DNA from: Phanerodontia chrysosporium
Lineage: Eukaryota; Basidiomycota; Agaricomycetes; Polyporales; Phanerochaetaceae
Reading direction: 5' to 3'
Length of the DNA stretch: 64,000 nt
Assembly: GCA_001910725.1 (NCBI GenBank)
Contig: MJGA01000004.1
Coordinates: 1,178,001 to 1,242,000 of the forward strand
Shown here: positions 48,543-61,700 of the stretch, one piece after another
Position numbering within the stretch: the first letter of the stretch is position 1
Layout of the letters: each line of letters starts with the position of its first letter
Program-made: the position numbers and the translations under genes
The notes under the pieces: model-generated
The model's input: only the letters and a program-made list of their open reading frames with translations
What the model was told of the DNA's origin: nothing
Databases searched by the model: none

Positions 48543-51500
48543 ATGGCGACCCGCCGCACAGCCCTACCTCGGGGGACTCGCGCAACCTCCACCCACCCTA
48601 CAACAGCCACCAACGCTAGAACTCGGCAGGCCGCCTCTAGGGCCCCTTCTGTCGCTCGCGAACTGCCCACCCCCACCGACGAGATACCCCATCCACCACA
48701 ACCGTCCAGGACCGCTAGATCTGCAGCGACTCACGGCGGGCACGATGCGGCCGAATCCAACATACAGGTGGTCATTCGTTGCCGGCGTCGATCTGCGCGA
48801 GAGATCCAGGAAAACTCTCCCATAATTGTTCAGACGAACGGCGCGAAATGCCAGGAGATCACCATTGAGACTGCTGCACCTTCGTCTAGCTTGGGTCTGG
48901 TCACTCTTCCCCCTACCCGTACATACCCTTTCGACATGGTATTTGGTCCAGAGGCTGACCAAGCCCTGATCTACAACGACGTGGTTGCACCGATGCTGGA
49001 CGAAGTTGTGCAGGGGTACAACTGTACCCTTTTCGCTTATGGACAGACTGGAACGGGCAAGACGTGAGTGCACGGTTTTTCTATTTATCTCTCACAGAAC
49101 AGATGGATAAACGCAGATATACCATGCAAGGCGACCTTACCCCTACTCCCATGGGGAATCCCTCCTCCCAAGCTGGCATGATCCCACGCGTCCTCTTCCG
49201 CCTGTTTCACCACCTGGAGAGCTCTGTGGCGGACTACAGTGTCAAGATCTCTTTCATCGAATTGTATAACGAAGAGCTTCGAGACTTGCTCGCCCCCGAA
49301 TTGTCTGCCCCGACTGGATCAACACAACCTATGGGCCTTGGCACGGGAAAGGATAACCCTGCACAGGGCGGCCTCAAAATCTTCGATGATGCTAGCAAAA
49401 AGGGTGTATTCATTCAAGGCCTAGAAGAGTGTCCTGTGAAGGACGCATCAGATGCCCTCGCGCTACTCACGAAAGGCAGTCAACGGAGGCAGATTGCGGC
49501 AACGAAGTTTAACGACCACTCGAGTCGGTCACACTCTGTGTTTTCGATTACTGTGCACACCAAGGAGACGTCTAACATTGGCGACGATACCCTTCGGGTC
49601 GGGAAGCTGAATCTCGTTGATCTGGCTGGCTCCGAGAACATAGGACGCTCTGGTGCACAAGACAAGCGTGCTCGAGAGGCAGGCATGATCAATCAAAGTC
49701 TGCTCACGCTCGGCAGGGTTATCAATGCCCTTGTTGATCGTTCTTCACATGTCCCATACCGGTAAGTCACTGTGTATTACAATGTGGCGTTGCACCTGAC
49801 CGCGGCGGTAGTGAATCCAAGCTCACTCGCTTGCTGCAAGATTCGCTGGGAGGGAGAACGAAGACATGCATCATCGCTACAATATCACCTGCCCGTTCGA
49901 ACATGGAAGAAACCCTGTCTACATTGGACTACGCCATCCGCGCGAAGTCCATCAAGAATAAGCCGGAAGTCAATCAGCGCATGACTCGGAACGCCCTTTT
50001 GAAGGAGTATGTTGCCGAAATCGAGCGACTGAAGGCTGATGTTCTCGCTGCTCGTGAGAAGAACGGTATTTTCTTCTCCGAGGAGCGATGGCAGGAGATG
50101 ACTGCTGAGCAGGAGCTCAAGGACACCGAGATGCAGGAGGCGAAGAAGCAGGTCGAGATCGTCGAGAGTCAGCTCCGGAATGTCCGTGAGGAATTTGAGC
50201 AGAGCATGGCTTTACTCATGCGGAGGGACGGCGAGCTGAAGGAGACGAAGGAGAGACTGCAGAAGAAGGAGACGGAGCTGAAGGCAACCGAAGGGAAGCT
50301 AGAGGTCGTTAAGGGCGCTCTGGAGGAAGAAGTTGTGGTCCGGCAAGCTTACCAAGAGAACGAGACCGTTCTCGATGGGGTCGCAACCGGCCTCAAGACT
50401 GTCGCCCATCAGAGTGTCGACGACCTCGGTCGTTTGTTTGGCAAACTAGGTACGGAGACGCACCGGGTCATGGGTTAAGGTACTGAGGATCTTACGCCCA
50501 GAGCGCAAGACTACGGTCTTCACCTCGAACGTTCAAGCCGTCACCACGCACACGCGTAAGATCACCTCGGAAACGCGGGAATTCTCTTCGAAGCTCGATG
50601 ATTTTGTCAAGGTCTCAAACCAGCACATCACGAACATCCGGAAAGAGACTGAGCAGTACCGCACGAGAGAACTCGAAACCTTAGCCGGGATTTCTGCGCG
50701 GATAAACCAACAGATCGAGAAGGTCCAGGAAGCTCTGAAGCTTATCCGTGCGAAGGAGCAGGCTTCAGACGAGGCCGTCAATGCAATTCACGCGACCATG
50801 CAGGATACTCAGGAGGGTGTCAAAACTGCCCTTGGATCCTTGGCCGATACCGTACGGCAGCATTGCGAAGATGTCTGTAAAGAAGCCGAAGCCTCTGTTA
50901 CCTCTGGTTGCTCGACTGTGGGTAATTTTTCATTGCCACTACGATATTGGATTAATCGTGGTATCTAGGTCGAGAAAGCCTTCAAGTCGCTCGGTGTAAT
51001 TACCGAGACCGTCCTGCAAGAAGCACACGACTACATTGCCTCGGAGCAAAAGTCATTGCAGGAAGCCAAGGCACTGGCGGAAAGCACCTCGAAGGCCGAG
51101 GTCGCCCGGCTGCACCAACAGAACGCGCTCCTTACCGATTGCTTGAGTCGGAGAAAGCGAAAGCGGATCAGGCGAAGGACGAGCTCCTGAAGCGCATATC
51201 CGGTCTCTTGGGCAACTTCACGGCCGAGCGAGATCGGAGCCTGCGAGAAGCTTTTACAGAAATGTCCGAGAGCAATGCTGCGGCGGAGGTCGGCATGGTT
51301 AGGTTGGGCAAGGAGCAAGGACAGCGGTTGGACGATGTGATCGGGAAGGGCAGCGAGTGGAGCGCGACGCTCGATCGTCGAGCGGGCGAAGGGAAGCGCA
51401 CCCGGGATGGTGCTTTCAAGGTAAAGTCTTGGTTCCCTCTCCGCAAGGCCGTACCTGACACTGTGTGTAGACCATCGCAAACACCAATGCGGCCCTGCGA

Positions 51501-52449
51501 GAAGGCTTGGTGAGCGTACGCGACACTGTTTCGTCGTCAGTTGCCAGCTTCTCTGCGGACCTCCAACGGCAGATTCAGTCATCCGAGGCCGCTTATACGG
51601 ATGGTGCGTTAGTTATACACTGCGGCTCACATTGTCTGAACGGCCCGTCTTCAGCATACGAGAATTTGGGGAGAGTGAAACGTGCCCGACTCGACGCCAC
51701 AGAAGCTATGGTAACAGATGCACAGTCCGGATACCGCTACATGCAGCGTGGCATCGCAACCACGTCGCGCAACGCGGAGGTCATGTCTGGCCAAGTGATT
51801 TCGGAGGTATGTATACATCCATATCGATCGTTGCAATGCAACTGAACTTCGCTTTTAGTCATCTGGTTTGTCCGGGGCACAGGCAAACTTCTGCTCGGCT
51901 GCTTCCAACCATCTCTCGGAGATCTACCAGACCAGTCAAACTCTGGCGGATCATGGGGCCCGGGAAGACATGCCGACAGGCACAACGCCTCGGAAGCGTT
52001 CGTGGACGTACACGGATGAGTGGACGCTGACGAAGAGTCGCGATGAGCTCCTCAGCGACTGGCGCGGGGGACGGTCGACATCTACGCAGCCGCGAGAACC
52101 ATCTACGCGACGTTCAACACCGATTCAAGAGGAAGCCAGCGAAGAACAGGAGGCGGAGGCGTTGCTGACTGCATCAGAGGACGGAACGGACGTTGCAAGC
52201 GAAGCTGACGATGAAGACGAGACCGTTACCTTGGCCTCACCCCACCTGGCAGTGAAGTTACTGGGCTCATCAACATCGTCATCCGCATCAGCGTCTTCAT
52301 CCTCATCGGTACCTCTACCTCCACCGGCCAAGGAGATCAAGAAACCTCTGACTAGGCCGAAGTCAGGGTTACCCGTAACGCGAGGCTCGCTGGTCGAGAG
52401 GCCCACAAACCTCCTAGCCGGCCGGCCCACAAGACGGACTAGAATCTAG
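48543..52449 (+). CDS. Kinesin-5 (BimC/Eg5 type), single-base frame break in the coiled coil
   Basis: Homotetrameric mitotic motor that slides spindle microtubules apart. A basic Thr/Ser/Pro-rich head extension precedes the motor: [17 protein letters not shown]-loop [18 protein letters not shown], switch [16 protein letters not shown], switch [11 protein letters not shown], and [18 protein letters not shown] leading into a long coiled coil. The tail holds the BimC box with the Cdk-type site [20 protein letters not shown]. The C-terminus is Ser- and Glu-rich, ending GRPTRRTRI. An intron at 50451-50505 joins GKL to [10 protein letters not shown] in phase. Near 51135 the frame slips between QQNALLT and [18 protein letters not shown]; one C seems missing. 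A 47-nt intron could bypass it but has poor splice signals and would cut a heptad run. An essential gene, so a sequence error is the likeliest cause. Confidence 0.93.
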
Positions 52450-52692
52450 CCTATTTTTTGTCTAGCATCTGTTTATTAGTAGTTAACTTATACCCGTATC
52501 CCGATACTCCTTTGTTAATGATTTGTCCTGGAACTCTTGCAGCAGGTCTGCAGCTGCGGCAGCTTGCGGGCGTCTCTGGAAGGCGATCACCGACGTAAGC
52601 GCGCTAAGCGCGCCCCCGCACTTCCGTTGGACACTACGCGCACAGCACTCTCCAACCGTACTCAATTCTCCTCCATTTGTACCATAGCTACG

Positions 52693-53248
52693 ATGGCACA
52701 TGCTGGTCTGAAGAGTGAGTGCGCTGTGCGACGATTTAGCAGCTTCCTGCTCATGGATTGGGGCAGCGGTCATCTTGCTCTCCTTCGTGCTCGCCGTCGG
52801 GTTCTTGATGATTATCTTGTCATGTGCTCTGTGGTCGAATTGGCTCCCTCTTCTCGTCGGTGAGTCAGCTCGCCTAACCAGTCTATGGCCCTGCTTACAC
52901 CCCATTGTCAGCTCTGATCTTCGTACTTGCACCTCTTCCCAACGCCCTCTTCGCGCACTGCGGAGGGGATGACTTCACCGCCGACTACGAGGGCTCAGGA
53001 CCTGTGGACCTCGGACGCTTCCTCACTTCAATCGTGGTTGTGACCGGCTTTGCCCTCCCGCTCGTTCTGGCACACTCCGAGATAATACGGCCTGCTGCTT
53101 GCGCGATGTCCATTATTGGTGGCTCGTACGTCACTTCGTTCATCTCTTGTCTGGGCTATTACACAAAGCGACTCTTCATAGGCTCGTATACGGGACTATC
53201 CTGGCCTACAGTGCTGCCTTCAAGCAGGATGAATCTGACTTTGACTGA
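52693..53248 (+). CDS. VPS55: VPS55/LEPROT-family endosomal membrane protein
   Basis: Small four-helix membrane protein acting with Vps68 in transport from late endosomes to the vacuole. Four exons join in phase (MAHAGLK | TVILLSFV). Helices: VILLSFVLAVGFLMIILSCA; WLPLLVALIFVLAPLPNALF; LGRFLTSIVVVTGFALPLVLAH; and a last one around MSIIGGSLVYGTILAYSAAF. Conserved features are LAPLPNALFAHC, LVLAHSEII and the GG before the last helix. A short acidic tail (KQDESDFD) ends it. About 140 aa, normal length. It follows kinesin-5 in the same direction and faces DPM2 tail-to-tail. Confidence 0.92.
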
Positions 53249-53328
53249 GTCGAATGCGACCTCGTGACGCTTGTGCTATCCTGGATCTATGCGCTTGTTG
53301 TACACCATACTCTATACCTCCGTCGCCC

Positions 53329-53653
53329 TCATCGAGTCTGCTTTTCGGAACCATGACGTGCATCCCTTTGCCGTACAAGATTGTGGTGTTGGACCACCCT
53401 CAGTCCGAACAACATGCCAATTCCTGAGAGCCCTGTGACGAGAATGAATGCGGGTATGCGGACTGCCCATTCACGCGATGGAAACCACTGGTGCACAGGA
53501 CTTGACGCGTCGAAGAATGGCTACATTCTTAATCACACTGTCGCACCTCAGGAGGGTCGTATCACTTACTAGCAGTATGGTCCATACCGTGTAGTAGCCG
53601 AAGGCTGCGGTCGCTGTAGCGAGCATGAGAGCTCCCAGCGACTTGTCGCTCAT
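53329..53653 (-). CDS. DPM2: DPM2, regulatory subunit of dolichol-phosphate mannose synthase
   Basis: Two-helix ER membrane protein that stabilises the DPM1 catalytic subunit, which makes dolichol-P-mannose for N-glycans, O-mannosylation and GPI anchors. The start MSDKSLGALMLATATAAFGYYTVW begins helix 1. A 48-nt intron then joins TILL to PFFDASSPVHQWFPSREWAVRIPAFILVTGLSGIGMLFGL, helix 2. A basic tail follows (RVVQHHNLVRQRDARH). About 90 aa, typical. An upstream in-frame ATG exists near 53815, but the added residues look non-coding and the family starts at MSDK. Confidence 0.88.
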
Positions 53654-53935
53654 AGCCTGAGTAGATGTCCTTGTCAAATTGAACTGTGAGAAATATCCAC
53701 GACGTACCATGCCGGACTGCAACTCATGGATGTGATGGCGGTCGTCGTCAACACGTACTGAATCTACGCGCATATGAGCGCGTCTAAAACGCTCCCGCAC
53801 CTGTCCCCATACCATTCACTCTCATCGCTGTATCTCCCCCTAAGGCATTGCAGGAGAAGCACAGCTCTTCGAAAGCAGCCTCTGTTTGACTACGGATTGT
53901 CACTCTATGCTGCAGGCTCTTGATTCGCCTCCCCA
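53654..53935. promoter_or_regulatory. Divergent promoter of DPM2 and TRS120
   Basis: 282 bp between two divergent start codons. No clear TATA box or repeat was found. Confidence 0.4.
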
Positions 53936-56900
53936 ATGGCCGGAAATATAGACCCTTTGGAGTTCGGCTCTCTGGCCCGCATCCGCATCCTACTCCTCCC
54001 AGTCGGTACTATCAAGCGGTCATTCTTCGAGCAATGGGCTGCAGAGATCCGGGCGTTTGAGAGCATACGCCTCGGTGATATACCCGCCGACACACGCGAG
54101 GAAAGAGGTACGTAAGCCCGTGCGTTGTGTACGCGTTTGTGACTGACAGTAGTTCCCCCGCAGCACGGTTTATGCCCAGTCCTCTAGCTTCAGGGCATAT
54201 ACATTTGAGTTATCCATCCCACCCGCTTCCCTCCTCGCACCAGACGCTCTCGCTCTTTCGTCCGTCCGACTTTCCGTTAGGCGTCATCGGCATCGCTTCC
54301 AGCTCAAGCTCACAGAATGAGTCACTGTCTTCCATCCTCGCGCAGTTCAATGCTATGCTGAGCGACCTTTTCCCGCCTGGAACCCTCTTTCCCCTCGCCA
54401 ATAACTGCCTAGTATTCGAGGAAAGCGATGGTAGCACAAACCTCAATCTAGGCAACTATCCTGGGCTGGTAGTTATACCAGGCATGATGGGAAATAAGAG
54501 GTTGTATGTCGGTACACTAATCGCAGACCTGTGTTCAAATATATTGGCTGAATTTGCAACTGTGGTTAGTGCTGCTATCTTCGTCCGCGTAGCTCGACGC
54601 CCGACGCTCAACCGAAGGTGACAGGTGCAATCGTTAGAGACACCGCTCGGTAATGAATACCTCAATGCGACGCTCTTCCCAACTCTCCCACCCGTTTCAG
54701 AGATGCCAAGACCCATTGAGAACGATATACCCATTCGCAGCTCTTTACCACCGCTACCTTCCCAGCATAGCCAGCCAGAATTACTGAGAGTCAAGACACC
54801 GACTACTTTGTCCGTCAAGCGAAATTCCTCCATCGGCCCAGGTCCACCTCCTCGCCTTTCCGTCAGTCTAGTCTCCCAGTCCCCCCAAGAAGAAACCTCT
54901 CGCCATAGGTGCCGTGTCATCTCATGGCAGACTGTTCAAAGTCCTTGGCGATTTCTTCTTGCTCGCAGGAAGGACCATGGACGCTTCTGTATGGTAAGTT
55001 GTCGTGTCAATGCGGTGAAATAGCTACCCAATCCTGTTAGGTACAATGAAGCACTGATTCTGCTGAAGAGTGCGCAAGACGCCGTGTGGCATGCATCTGC
55101 ACTTGAAGGGCTGGCGACTCTGCAGGTCGTCGACGCATGGTCTTCGAATCAAATGGTCTGCACGATACCTCGATGTATACCAACGCGCTGACATGACGCG
55201 ATCGTTACCTTTCAGAATGGGACTGCGGAAGGCATCGAACCGTGGGCCGACATCGTCGAGAAACTTTCTCAAGCTGCCGCTTTATACTCCAGGAACACGC
55301 CCCCTGCAGAACCAGAGGTCAACTTTTCCTTCGTATCGTGGTTCTACACTCGTTGCGTCTTGCGGCACGCCTCATTGTTGCTCGCGGTATGGGCAGCCAA
55401 AGGATGGGGCCCGCTGTCATTCTCGACTCTGCTCCATGGGAACGCCGCCACCCTACCTCCTACCTTGTCCCAAGAATCAGAGTCGACTTCTAGCGGAAGC
55501 AAGCGCGTATCTCACAACTCGGCGGAACGGCTAAGTTCGATTACAGGTATCACACGATCTGCCATCTCGACCGTCGTGGCGCAGGCACACGGGCCATGGC
55601 TCCTCCATCTCGGGTCCCGCGAGCGTATATCAATTCTGGAGAACGTAGCCGCCGTCTACAGCATTCTCGGGTACCCGCGGAAAGAAGCTTATATTTTGCG
55701 CGAAGTCCTAGGCTGCATCATGGACCTCGTTGTTTGCGGTCGTGAAGAGAGTGGAGGGGCCACGATCGCAGGTGCTGGGCTGGGCATACAGGGTGTCGAC
55801 ATGGGCGAAGGCACGGCTCGAGGGTCGGTCGGCATCCGGACACACGAGAACACCGTGGGCAACGAGAGCGTTCTGAAAGTCGTCAGACATATATGTAGAG
55901 TCCATGGCATCGATCTCGAGGCCGTCCGCCTGGTGTCGGACGAGAAGGTAGAGTCCGGAGACGAAACCTCAGACGACTTGGAGGACCTTGATAGCGTACA
56001 AGAAGCCTACGGATGGCCGGAGCTACAGATCGGCATAGTTCGCGAGGCAATAGCAGTTGCGGAAGCCCTTCCAGGTGAGTAAACCGATACGTAGGTGAAC
56101 GGCCTATATTCATTGCTCGCTCCTGCAGACTATCCTGCGGTTGCTCAGTTTTGCTTGTCTGCTTTGAAGACGCTGCATATCGTGATGAGCCACGGTGATC
56201 AGCACCACTTCTACAGCACTGCAGCTCGTGCACTTTCCACTGCCCGACGGAGAGGTGACTCACGCCGTGTAGACTACTGGTCAGGGCGGCCTATAGTCAG
56301 CATCGAGACACTGCCGTACGTACTAGCCACTTGACCGATATAAACAGACTAAAGCGTTATTCAGCCTTCCCTTGGTCCGCCTACCAATAGAGAAACCTCT
56401 ATCCCTCCTATCACAAAAGCAGGATGGAATCAGCTCAATCCTCGTCGGCAAGACGGATCCATTCCTGTACAATCCGCGCAGGTCTCTAGCCGGACAGGTA
56501 TGTAGTGTTGACTATCGTCTAAGTTTCATTTACGTAAATATTGCGCCTAGTCTAGTATGCTCTTGGTGCAGAACGAGCCTTTCGATGTGGTCATAACGCT
56601 TCGCAATCCGTACATTTTCGACTTAGAGTTGTCGAAGCTTTCCCTAAGGTGAGCCATTCTCTCGTCGCCTTATCACGTAGCTCAATCTCCACAGCACATC
56701 GGGCGTGTCGATAGAGTCGAAGCCTATGGCTTTAGTAGTGCCAGCTAACTCATTCCATCCTGTGACAATCACAGCACAAGCGTCAGAAGCGGGGACGCTA
56801 ACTATCCGCGGCTGTTATGTCCAAGCTCCCGGAGGCGCCACGCGGGAATTCCTACTACCGTTGTCTACGGATGACGAAGAGTCAAGACAAGCCCGCAGAC

Positions 56901-58683
56901 GTAGCGCGATCGAGTGCGAATCTGGCCGTTCCAAACATGCGGGTCTGGATTCCCGTCCCTTCGCGAAGGGTAAGCGTGCAAGTGCTGCAGTCGCCTCCAC
57001 GCGCCATACGCCACGGTTCCTGCAATGTCAAGTTGTGCTCGAACAGCCTTTGCTCCGAATACGCAGGACGTCGCTGACGCATGGTGCTGTTATGTTGTAT
57101 AATGGAGAGAGGTGCGCCTGACCAATGCATTTACCAGCTGGCGGCTCATATGCATGACAGGTCAACGATCCGGATTACATTAGAAAACGTCTCGACCTTG
57201 CCTGTCGATTTCATTCGTTTGACTTTCGACGACTCGACAATAGCGCCCGCCCAGCAGGCCCTGGCTGAGGGCGAGCTGTCCGTTTACGACACTTATGAGA
57301 CAGAGTATGATCTCATCCACAGGCCGGTATTCACGTGGGAAAGTTCGTCAGGCAAACATACTGCAGACCCCGGAGATAAACTCGTGGTCACCGTAAATTG
57401 CTTCGGAAAAGTTGGATGGTGTGTACAACACCCTCTTTTACTCACGTCATGTAGGAACTCACCTGTTGACAGTACACATGGTGTCATCCATGTATCCTAT
57501 TCATATTGCCATCGTCCGCGGCCAACACTCGACAAGCCTCCGGATACTTTCCACACTCGACAGCTATCGTACCCTGTGCTCGTAACGGTGTACCACATGT
57601 TGGAGTCTTTTAACTCGACATCCTCCCGTACTCACCAGATACCGCTTTCCTCGCGGCTGATGAGCACAAAGCGCCACTGCTGATTGAAGAGGTTGACGAC
57701 TGGTGTCTTTTCTCCGTCGAGGTCCGAAATACCTATGGTATACCGTTTGAAGTCACGTTTACACGTCAACAACCTGGTACGTTATGCCAGACGGAAGCTC
57801 GTATTCCACTCACACGGCTTTCCAGATGTACCTGATGGACAAACCACGGCGCTAGTTCCTCCTGGGTCGACTACAAGGTTCGATTTGACGAGATATAACG
57901 TCCTGTCATACGCTTATTTTGCACGCAGGATTCTTCTCCCTACGAAGAAATTCTCACTGTCAGACGAAGACGTGCAACAGCCTATCCCAACTCTTTCAGA
58001 CCGCCAATTTGTGGTGTCCAAATCAGGGTTATCTGCCGATCAAGAACGTCTGCAGCGAGAGCTATTTTGGTACAGGGAAGCACTGTTTAGATATGTCCAA
58101 GGCAGATGGAAAGAGGTGCGTCAGTCGAATCCCGCTAAAAACGCCATGTTCATGCGCTACAGACTGGCGGTTCTCGGGCGGGCGAGCTTTCCCTTCGTCA
58201 ACTACGACTGACGCAACCTATGCTCAACACATTACGCACGGAACAAGCACGGTTGCATCTATCTCTGTGGTGCGATGACGACTTGTCTGGAGAGCTCAAA
58301 CCGGTGTCTGCACGAGCCGGGATATACCAACCACCGCTCAACGAGTTGATATATCTCCGTACGAAGGTCACAAACCTGTCAAGTGAGTGAAACCGAGGTG
58401 CTTATTGGGCTGGTCCTTAATCCCACTTTTATTCTCAGAGCTGCCACGAACGTTTACGGTCACTCTGACACTCGATCCTGCACAGCACGTACTGTTCGAA
58501 GGCGTGCTTTCGGATATTCCAGTAGGGCGACTGGCTAGTGAGGAATCCTTCGAGTTTGACACGCCAGTCACATTCGTATCCTGTGGCCGTTTTGAGCTTG
58601 CTGGCTCTATCATGGATCCGACAAGTACGACAGACGCAGATAGGATGGGGCGGGCACTGGCCAAAGCAGCAGTTCAACCATAA
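53936..58683 (+). CDS. TRS120: TRS120/TRAPPC9, TRAPP II complex subunit, two single-base frame breaks
   Basis: Subunit of the TRAPP II tethering complex, exchange factor for Ypt31/Rab11-type GTPases at the late Golgi. About 1,250 aa over more than ten exons. N-terminal hallmarks: LARIRILLLPVGTIKRSFFEQWAAEI and SIRLGDIP, then HIHLSYPSHP. The middle contains the helical core (GRLFKVLGDFFLLAGRTMDASVWYNEAL, PRKEAYILREVLGCIMDLVV). The C-terminal half holds Ig-like beta domains (NEPFDVVITLRNPYIFDLELSKLSL, TLENVSTLPVDFIRLTFDDST, LTLDPAQHVLFEGVLSDIPVG). Frame slips occur at the 6-C run 54881-54886 (before KKKPLAIGAVSSHG; one C too many) and near 57617 (VYHMLESFNS then DILPYSPDTAFL; one base missing). 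I found no convincing intron for either. An essential gene in yeast, so sequence error is likely. Confidence 0.93.
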
Positions 58684-58787
58684 ATTAATCGTGCTCAGTA
58701 TGGGGATCATAGACAATGTCGAGGCCAGTATCAATGTCTGATGATTTTGTGTCTTGAAGTGTGGACCAGCCACACGCAATGCGTCCT

Positions 58788-61700
58788 CTAACTGACGACT
58801 CTACGTCCTCTATCCCAAGTAGGCTTCATGCTTTCTTGAAGTTTTGCAGCCTCCAGCTTCTCCTCTGCCGATATTTCGGCGGCGATCTGGGATATGTAGA
58901 AGTCCACGGGGTTGTTCGGCGGTGGCTCTGTCAGCGACCGGAGCACTCGTGCAATCTGGAGACGCTCAGTGAATCGGACAAGCAAGAACCGCGCTGGGGC
59001 TTACCTTGCTCTCTAGGCGACCATTACTCTGCAGGCGGGTGAGCAGGCTGACTTGCGAGGATGATTCGAGAGAGACGATGATGCGTGCTTGGTGCAGAAA
59101 TAAGAAGAGGTCGGCTACGGAACTAGATGCGAGCAGCTTGTCCCAGCTTGTGAGTGTCTGTGGTCTCATCTGTAGCTAAGAGCGACCTACTAATGCATTG
59201 GCAGCTCCGTTCGTGTGCAGTAGATTGGTAATGACAGCCTCGAATGGAGGCCAGAGCTCATTCCAAACAGTTCTTGACTGGTGCAGATTTGCGACGTCCT
59301 TGTTCCCCTCGGCTGGCGTCCCAGAGCCACGACTCAGTGACTTCTGTACACGAGGAGCCAGAGTTTGATCGCTACGTAGGCCCTGCTGATATGGCTAGAT
59401 TCCACGTCGCCTACTCCCTGGTATTCAGATGCGATGGCTTGAAGAGGCTCCAGAGAGTTATAGTATGGTAGAACGAATGCATGGAAGTATTGCAGCAGCA
59501 AAGCCGGGCCTTGGGAGTCATGGCAGACAGTGCTGCCAGGACTATCATGTTCCAAGTGCGGACGGTGAGTGGATTGTTCTGCAAACACTGCTAAGCTAAC
59601 GTCATATAGATGGTGGCAATATCATACCTCCAGATGTCGCAGCAAGTCAACGTTATCCTCCGCTGCTCGTAGGACAATTCTCGCCACTGCTTGACACGTC
59701 ACAAAGTCCTGATGCCAAGGGCTCATCGCATTGAAAGATTGAATGTACTGGTGACAATCTTCCGCTAGACGATAGAAGCTCTGGGGAGCGATGCACGACG
59801 AGCCGACATCCGAAGTAACGACCTGGATGTGAGATTGGAGTCAGCGACGTTCACGAGGCATATAGACCTGATTTACCTCCAAAACAGCAGGGAAGCTTGT
59901 GGATATAGGCTTACCCTTCGACGTAAGAACTTCCGAGATCGACTCGAGGAACGCGACCACGACCAGGTTTGGTATGGCGTTGCCACTTGTTTGATCTACC
60001 TTGCGGTAGAGGGCAGCAGTCACTTGCAAAATTCGCGACAGGCGGAGCTAGAGATTTTGCATTTCCCGAGCAGCAGATGGATTATCGTTCCCACTTCAGG
60101 CATAAGCTCCTGCTTCGCGTTAGTAGATACACGTGAGAGGCGCGGAACACGCACGCGGCTATGCGACTTGTTATGTTGCATGAGTGTCGCTAACATGAGT
60201 AGCACCGAGCTCGCATCGAAGCTATCCACAGGCCAATCCGACATCTTATGTGCAATGCTCGTCAAACTCGCCCCAGCAACTAGCCACGAGTCAGTGTACC
60301 GCAAGATAGTGAAGGACGTCTGGGTTGCTCACATTGGACCATGTCAATTGTGTAGGAAGAGTGGTGGACGATTTCGACATAGCTGTAGAGGTTGTCGAGC
60401 ACAAGCTGATAGGAATCGCTCTCGTTATTTGGAGCCCGTGACAGCGTATCGTAAAGAAGCGCATCACGTATACTAGGCTGACCAGATGCAACCACCTTGC
60501 TGCTCAAGGCTTTGTTGAGTACTTTGAAGAAGTCTAGAGATAGAGTGCGCTGCGGCGAATACGTGAGAGTCGCGAGCGCAGTAGTCAATCCCCAGCATAC
60601 CTTGAACAGAACGTTTAGAATGCCTCTGCCATAGAACCTAGGCACACAATTTGAGCGAGAATCAGTTACGTATGGGAATCCGGAGTAACTCACGTGGTCA
60701 TGACATGTTCTAAGAACGACCGTGACTGACTCACTAGGCTGTCGTCTGGGTGTTCCTCATAATGAAGGGATACCATGACTTTGACGACAGTCTCAATAGC
60801 ATCGCTAGCCAGTCATGGATCAGTCTGTAGCTCGCAATGATAAGAGACCAGCTTACTAAACGAATACACCCATTATACCCGGCCACCGCGTGATGAAGAC
60901 TTGACATGCTGACAGTGCCAACTGCCGAATCTCTAAGCTTAGATTTCCGCCATCCGAGAACAACATCAACGCGGAGCGCATGGCCTTTCGCAAGTCGCCA
61001 TGGAGGTGCAACAACGGTTGACTATCGAAATCGTGCTTTTGCATGGCGATAAGCAAGGCTTTGAGGAGGTTCTTCAAAACGAGAGGTGGAAGAGGAGAGA
61101 GCTCGTCCAAGTGGCTGGATAGGTCGACGAGGACGTCAACAAACACAGAGCCTACGAGGAGGTGGTGCGTGGTATCGTCATCCACGTCTGGACCGCCCAT
61201 CGCAGAACACGAAATATCGTATGGCCGCGCAGAGTCCAGGACCAGCATGAGGTCCGCGATACACGGAAACGACGGTGATGATAGAACCTCCAATCCGTGG
61301 AATTGTACACAGAACGTTTGGCCGTTCGGGGAAGGGACTAGAGAGACGTCGCGGTAGCCAAGGGTGCACAGCAGCTGGTGCTTGAGCTTCAAGAGCGAGA
61401 AGATATCGACTGCTATGCCGTCGGCTACCATGCGTAGGGATAACGATATTAGAGCAACCTGTCGTCCGTGAAGAATCAGATTCTCGTAGATACCGACGGC
61501 TCATTGCACTTACTCGTAGGAGGACAGAATCAGGGTCCGAGACTCCATCTCCGTCATCGTCATCTTTCGAAGATATACCGTAGAAAGACTAGAATACCAT
61601 TTTAATCAGGATCATAAACGTGTCCTCTCAGCTATGCATGTACGTACCAGATGGCCATCTTCGATACCTCCGCTCCTCGTCACGAACTCGCTTTCCATCA

